A stretch of 9,151 nucleotides of DNA from Calditrichia bacterium. Lineage in GTDB: Bacteria > Calditrichota > Calditrichia > RBG-13-44-9. The translations under genes and the position numbers were made by a program. Each line of letters begins with the position of its first letter. The first letter of the stretch is position 1. Location: NCBI GenBank assembly GCA_026991005.1, contig JALXCH010000033.1:1-9151 (forward strand), given 5' to 3'. This document shows positions 6,004 through 9,151 of this stretch, piece after piece. The notes beneath the pieces were generated by a model. It was not told where the DNA came from. It made no database searches and saw nothing but the letters and a program-made list of their open reading frames with translations.

Positions 6004-7073
6004 AACCTCACCGAAAGGCTAATACGATGACTTCCTCCTAAATCATGCCCCCGAAAGGCATAATCCAGGTTAAACAACATAACCCGCAATCCAATTCCCG
6101 CTGTAAATTGCGAATTATCCACTCCGAACCGTATGGCAATCCGATCGTAATAAACGTATTCCATTCCAAAATGATGAACGTTTTTATACTTGTGTTCGTA
6201 AGCATACGCAAACAACAATTGTGAATTAATACTGGAAATAGGCTGAAAATAAGATGCTCCCAGGTGCCAAGAATGCTTTATTTTATTACTTTGACGCGAA
6301 GCAGTGTTCCAGGTAATCTTGGTATTCCACAAATCCTTAACTGTAACTCCCAGACCAATTTTACCCAAATTGTTATTATCGAACAAGTCATCCAATCCAA
6401 ATTTAAACATACTTCCCAGATCAAATCCCAATCCGGAAGCACTCTGATTAAATAATGATTGCCGTAAAAATTTAATATTTACCCCAATGGGTATTTCTAC
6501 TGGCAGAATAAAATACTGCCAACCAAAATCAAAATCAATCTTATAGAGTTTTGCCAGAGTTAAAATAAAAGCATCATTAACAAAATTACTAAAACCAAGC
6601 GGATCGTCTGTTAAAACGGTTCCCAAACTTTTCAATTCCTGCCAGGTTTCGGCGTTGGTACTTTCCTCTATCCTTCTCCAATAACCCGTAGGATCATTCG
6701 GATCGAGATTTACGGAAGAATACCGGGGAATATCAGTTACGCTCAATCGAATCCAGTTTAATGAGATTGCCGTTGCACCATATAGTGGACGCGTAAATCC
6801 GATATGATGATGCCGCTCCAGGGATTTAAAAAGAGAGGCATACATTCCGAATATTTCCGGGCGAAGAAGTGTAGAAACTCCCGCTGGATTCCAATAAAAT
6901 GCCGAGCCATCGTTAGCCACCGAAACGTAAGCTCCGCCCATTCCCATTGCCCGGGCACCAATTCCTAATTCCAGGAACGACCCAGCATATTTATATTCGC
7001 CGGCTTTTCCGGAATATACCGAGATTCCCAGAACAATAATAATAACAAACTTCCAGTAGATCTTTTTCATCAT
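6000..7073 (-). CDS. porV: PorV/PorQ-family outer-membrane protein (T9SS attachment complex)
   Basis: A 357-residue beta-barrel of the PorV/PorQ family. In Bacteroidota, PorV is the outer-membrane shuttle that collects T9SS cargo from the translocon and brings it to the PorU sortase. Evidence: a signal peptide (7-25, cleavage near Ala-Gly 24-25), and the family's hallmark N-terminal region ELGIGARAMGMGGAYVSVAN (35-54) followed by AFYWNPAG (58-65). Alternating strands fill the rest (HSWHLGASYF, RIAIRFGVDN, FTAGIGLRVMLFNLDYAF), and the chain ends in a barrel-type strand, HRISLSVRL. The ATG overlaps the upstream PorU-like stop in an ATGA, with no Shine-Dalgarno site, pointing to translational coupling. 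Adjacency to a PorU-like gene mirrors the porU-porV order of Porphyromonas gingivalis and favours PorV over PorQ, but the sequence alone does not settle this. Confidence 0.85.
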   Translation of the reverse strand: MMKKIYWKFVIIIVLGISVYSGKAGEYKYAGSFLELGIGARAMGMGGAYVSVANDGSAFYWNPAGVSTLLRPEIFGMYASLFKSLERHHHIGFTRPLYGATAISLNWIRLSVTDIPRYSSVNLDPNDPTGYWRRIEESTNAETWQELKSLGTVLTDDPLGFSNFVNDAFILTLAKLYKIDFDFGWQYFILPVEIPIGVNIKFLRQSLFNQSASGLGFDLGSMFKFGLDDLFDNNNLGKIGLGVTVKDLWNTKITWNTASRQSNKIKHSWHLGASYFQPISSINSQLLFAYAYEHKYKNVHHFGMEYVYYDRIAIRFGVDNSQFTAGIGLRVMLFNLDYAFRGHDLGGSHRISLSVRL

Positions 7074-9151
7074 TTGAGCTTTGCCACCTTCAATATCGTT
7101 TCTTTTATTTCACCTTTATATTTTGCACGCAACAAAGCAAAATACACCCCATTCGCAACTTCATTTCCATCCTCATCTTTACCATCCCACATAAGTTCGT
7201 TGTATCCGCTGGCTCTGGCACCAAACGGTTGATTGATGGTATTTACATCATTCTCGATACGGCGAATGAGGCGTCCCGAAATAGTATAAATACGAATTTC
7301 AAATTCATCCAGAACATCAGGACTGACAAAATAACTAAATATAGTAAAATCACTAAAAGGATTCGGATAATTTCCAAACACATGGACATCAAAATCTTCG
7401 CTAACTACAAGAGTATAGTCTTTTTTCGAAATGTTGCCATTTACATCTTTAACCTCCACATGCATATTGTGCTCCCCCAATTCCAGCTTAGGATAGGCAG
7501 CAATACCCAGTATCTTTGATTGACTTACTGAGTCGGGAATAAAAATTTTATCCTCTGGTAGAGGCTGGTTATCGATGAGCACCTTTATCTGATCTCGTTG
7601 AATCAGCAGACCACTTTCATCTTCAATTACCAGATTCATCGTTGGTGTGGTGGATACCTGAGCTTTCGAACGCAAAGGTCTTCCATCTACTGTAAGTTCA
7701 ATTTTAGGTGCCTTGATATCTTCGGCTAAAAACAGCGCCCAGTACCCAGACTCCTTCAAAGTGGCTATTACGGCATTGCTATCGGCAGAAAGCTGGGATG
7801 CATAATACACCCATGCTCTCATCCTTTCTTCCCAATGGTAGAGTTTTAATTTATTCAGATCTTCGGGATGAGATGAAAAATTAGCTTTATCGAATTTCAG
7901 AAACAAATAATACGGAAGATTAAATACCGCATTAGAGTTAAAAATATTCACATTAACCATCGTGGCTTCCTGCTCTCCAACCAGCAGAACCGGGGTTAAA
8001 CCTTCCTGTTTCCAATCCGCTGGAACGGGAGAGAGAGTAAGTTGCACCGCGGTTGGTTGAGTAATTGATTGTGGGCCTACCCAGAATTTAACTGAAGTGC
8101 CCACTAAGAGGGTATCGTTCTGTTGATTATCGTAAGTTGAGCCCAGTTGGGGCGTTAAATTGTACATGCTTACGGGAACCAGAGCACTGTCCAAATTGTT
8201 GCCCGGATTAAAATCTGGAGCAACATGATGGGGATCGATCTGCACGTAAATTTTGTATGAATTCACATTTAATGGAAATGGAAAATCAAACAATACCGTG
8301 GTGCTATCTTTCCCATCCAGAGAAATTGTTTTTGAAGCAAAAGGTTGATTATTAAGAAAATTTGACTTACCCTGATACGCCACCACTGTAACATTCTGAG
8401 CCGGAAAAACACCCGTATTCCCTATGCTTACTCCTACTTTAACATCTTCCATTCCTACAAAACGAATTTTCCCCCGGTAAATAAAGGGATCTGGACGCGT
8501 ATCGTGCACCACATAATTAAAATTCATTCGGCTTAAACGCCCCTGGTGGTCAATAGCATAGGCAATTATATGAACAACATCCAGCGCATAGGTTGGCGGT
8601 ATTTTTCGTATAGTCTGAAAACGATTTTCGCCAATAGCTTGTGCTTGAATCCGAACCGAATCCAATCCTCCGTACCGATTGGGAATCAAAGCAACCACTT
8701 TCACCTGCGCAATTCCCAATTCACTTCGGGCTGTAAAAATGATGGATACGCTGTCTTCAGCATTGGGGTTTTCTGGAATCGTGGTAAAAGAATCGAACAC
8801 AGCATAATTACACGCTACCGGAGCCATTCCTACCTCGTCCCTGAATCCATCACTTAGATAAGCCCGAATATAACCGGGTCCATCCGGAAAATCATCCGGA
8901 ACAGGTATCTCAAAATCTTTTCCGCCGGGACTAATAAAAATGGGTTCATGATACACCACTTCATTTTTCCCGTTGGCTAATTCCAGATATCCATCACCCG
9001 TAGTAAGTTGAGATCCAATGTTTACTTTTACTGTATCACCCGAATGAATCAAATTATTATCGACCTGGATTGATAGGTCGCCTTCTGGAATTTTCATTCG
9101 AATATACGGATCGCCAATCAAATTATATTGATGAACAATATCGTAGCGAAT
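7070..9151 (-). CDS. porU: PorU-like C25 (gingipain-family) peptidase / T9SS sortase, C-terminal part (5' truncated by window edge)
   Basis: The frame is open to the right edge; 693 residues are visible, and the N-terminal propeptide and the His/Cys catalytic domain lie outside. The first in-frame start-like codon (TTG, 9121) is not the true start, because residues before it continue the conserved end of the C25 domain. Numbered from the edge: YNLIGDPYIRMKIP (9-22) is the typical close of a C25 peptidase domain, and Ig-like beta-sandwich domains span about 25-215. A CARDB-like domain (225-325) and a beta-sandwich ending LYHWEERMRAWVYY...SGYWALF (437-474) come next, then an Ig-like domain (480-585). 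Last comes a T9SS-type C-terminal domain (590-693) with YPNPF (595-599), IYTISGRLIRRIE, WDGKDEDGNEVANGVYF and a basic tail. In Bacteroidota, PorU removes this domain from cargo and attaches the cargo to anionic lipopolysaccharide. The following porV-like gene supports PorU; a secreted C25 peptidase cargo is the alternative. Confidence 0.75.
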   Translation of the reverse strand: MRYDIVHQYNLIGDPYIRMKIPEGDLSIQVDNNLIHSGDTVKVNIGSQLTTGDGYLELANGKNEVVYHEPIFISPGGKDFEIPVPDDFPDGPGYIRAYLSDGFRDEVGMAPVACNYAVFDSFTTIPENPNAEDSVSIIFTARSELGIAQVKVVALIPNRYGGLDSVRIQAQAIGENRFQTIRKIPPTYALDVVHIIAYAIDHQGRLSRMNFNYVVHDTRPDPFIYRGKIRFVGMEDVKVGVSIGNTGVFPAQNVTVVAYQGKSNFLNNQPFASKTISLDGKDSTTVLFDFPFPLNVNSYKIYVQIDPHHVAPDFNPGNNLDSALVPVSMYNLTPQLGSTYDNQQNDTLLVGTSVKFWVGPQSITQPTAVQLTLSPVPADWKQEGLTPVLLVGEQEATMVNVNIFNSNAVFNLPYYLFLKFDKANFSSHPEDLNKLKLYHWEERMRAWVYYASQLSADSNAVIATLKESGYWALFLAEDIKAPKIELTVDGRPLRSKAQVSTTPTMNLVIEDESGLLIQRDQIKVLIDNQPLPEDKIFIPDSVSQSKILGIAAYPKLELGEHNMHVEVKDVNGNISKKDYTLVVSEDFDVHVFGNYPNPFSDFTIFSYFVSPDVLDEFEIRIYTISGRLIRRIENDVNTINQPFGARASGYNELMWDGKDEDGNEVANGVYFALLRAKYKGEIKETILKVAKLK

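Noticed and set aside
9119..9121. TTG at 9121 as the true start of the PorU-like gene
   Set aside because: The frame stays open to the window edge, and residues on both sides of the TTG form the conserved C25 closing motif (YNLIGDP), so the codon is internal.

Overview
The window looks like a chromosomal segment from a Gram-negative bacterium of the Fibrobacterota-Chlorobiota-Bacteroidota (FCB) side of the tree, and a Calditrichota-like or related lineage fits best. The main evidence is a PorU-like and PorV-like pair from the type IX secretion system (T9SS), a C-terminal domain with the YPNPF motif, and several signal-peptide outer-membrane or periplasmic proteins. Strong GGAGG-type Shine-Dalgarno sites and two TTGACA/TATAAT-type promoters argue against a typical Bacteroidota member. 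The taxon is inferred from gene content only.

Positions 1-2690 (+ strand): the 3' part of a CstA-family membrane transporter runs off the left edge. A complete PLP-dependent sulfur amino acid lyase (methionine gamma-lyase / cystathionine gamma-lyase family) follows.

Positions 2726-3451 (- strand): a stand-alone Lrp/AsnC ligand-binding (RAM) domain protein, convergent with the lyase and with its own strong promoter, and a cytidine deaminase. A perfect 15-bp hairpin with a U tract (3483-3516) separates these from the next gene.

Positions 3540-4685 (- strand): a predicted outer-membrane beta-barrel with an unusual C-terminal coiled coil, which has its own promoter and Shine-Dalgarno site.

Positions 4761-9151 (- strand): a tightly packed four-gene block. 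In transcription order it holds the 3' two-thirds or so of a PorU-like C25 peptidase/sortase (5' end outside the window), a PorV-like barrel, a two-domain FN3-like lipoprotein and a small secreted SLBB protein. The first two junctions are 4-nt ATGA overlaps and the third is nearly contiguous, so the genes are probably co-translated. PorU and PorV form the attachment complex that processes and anchors T9SS cargo at the cell surface. The lipoprotein and SLBB protein are candidate lineage-specific partners, and this is the most interesting part of the window.

No tRNA, rRNA, CRISPR array, insertion sequence or long repeat was recognised. No gene-free stretch reaches 300 bases.
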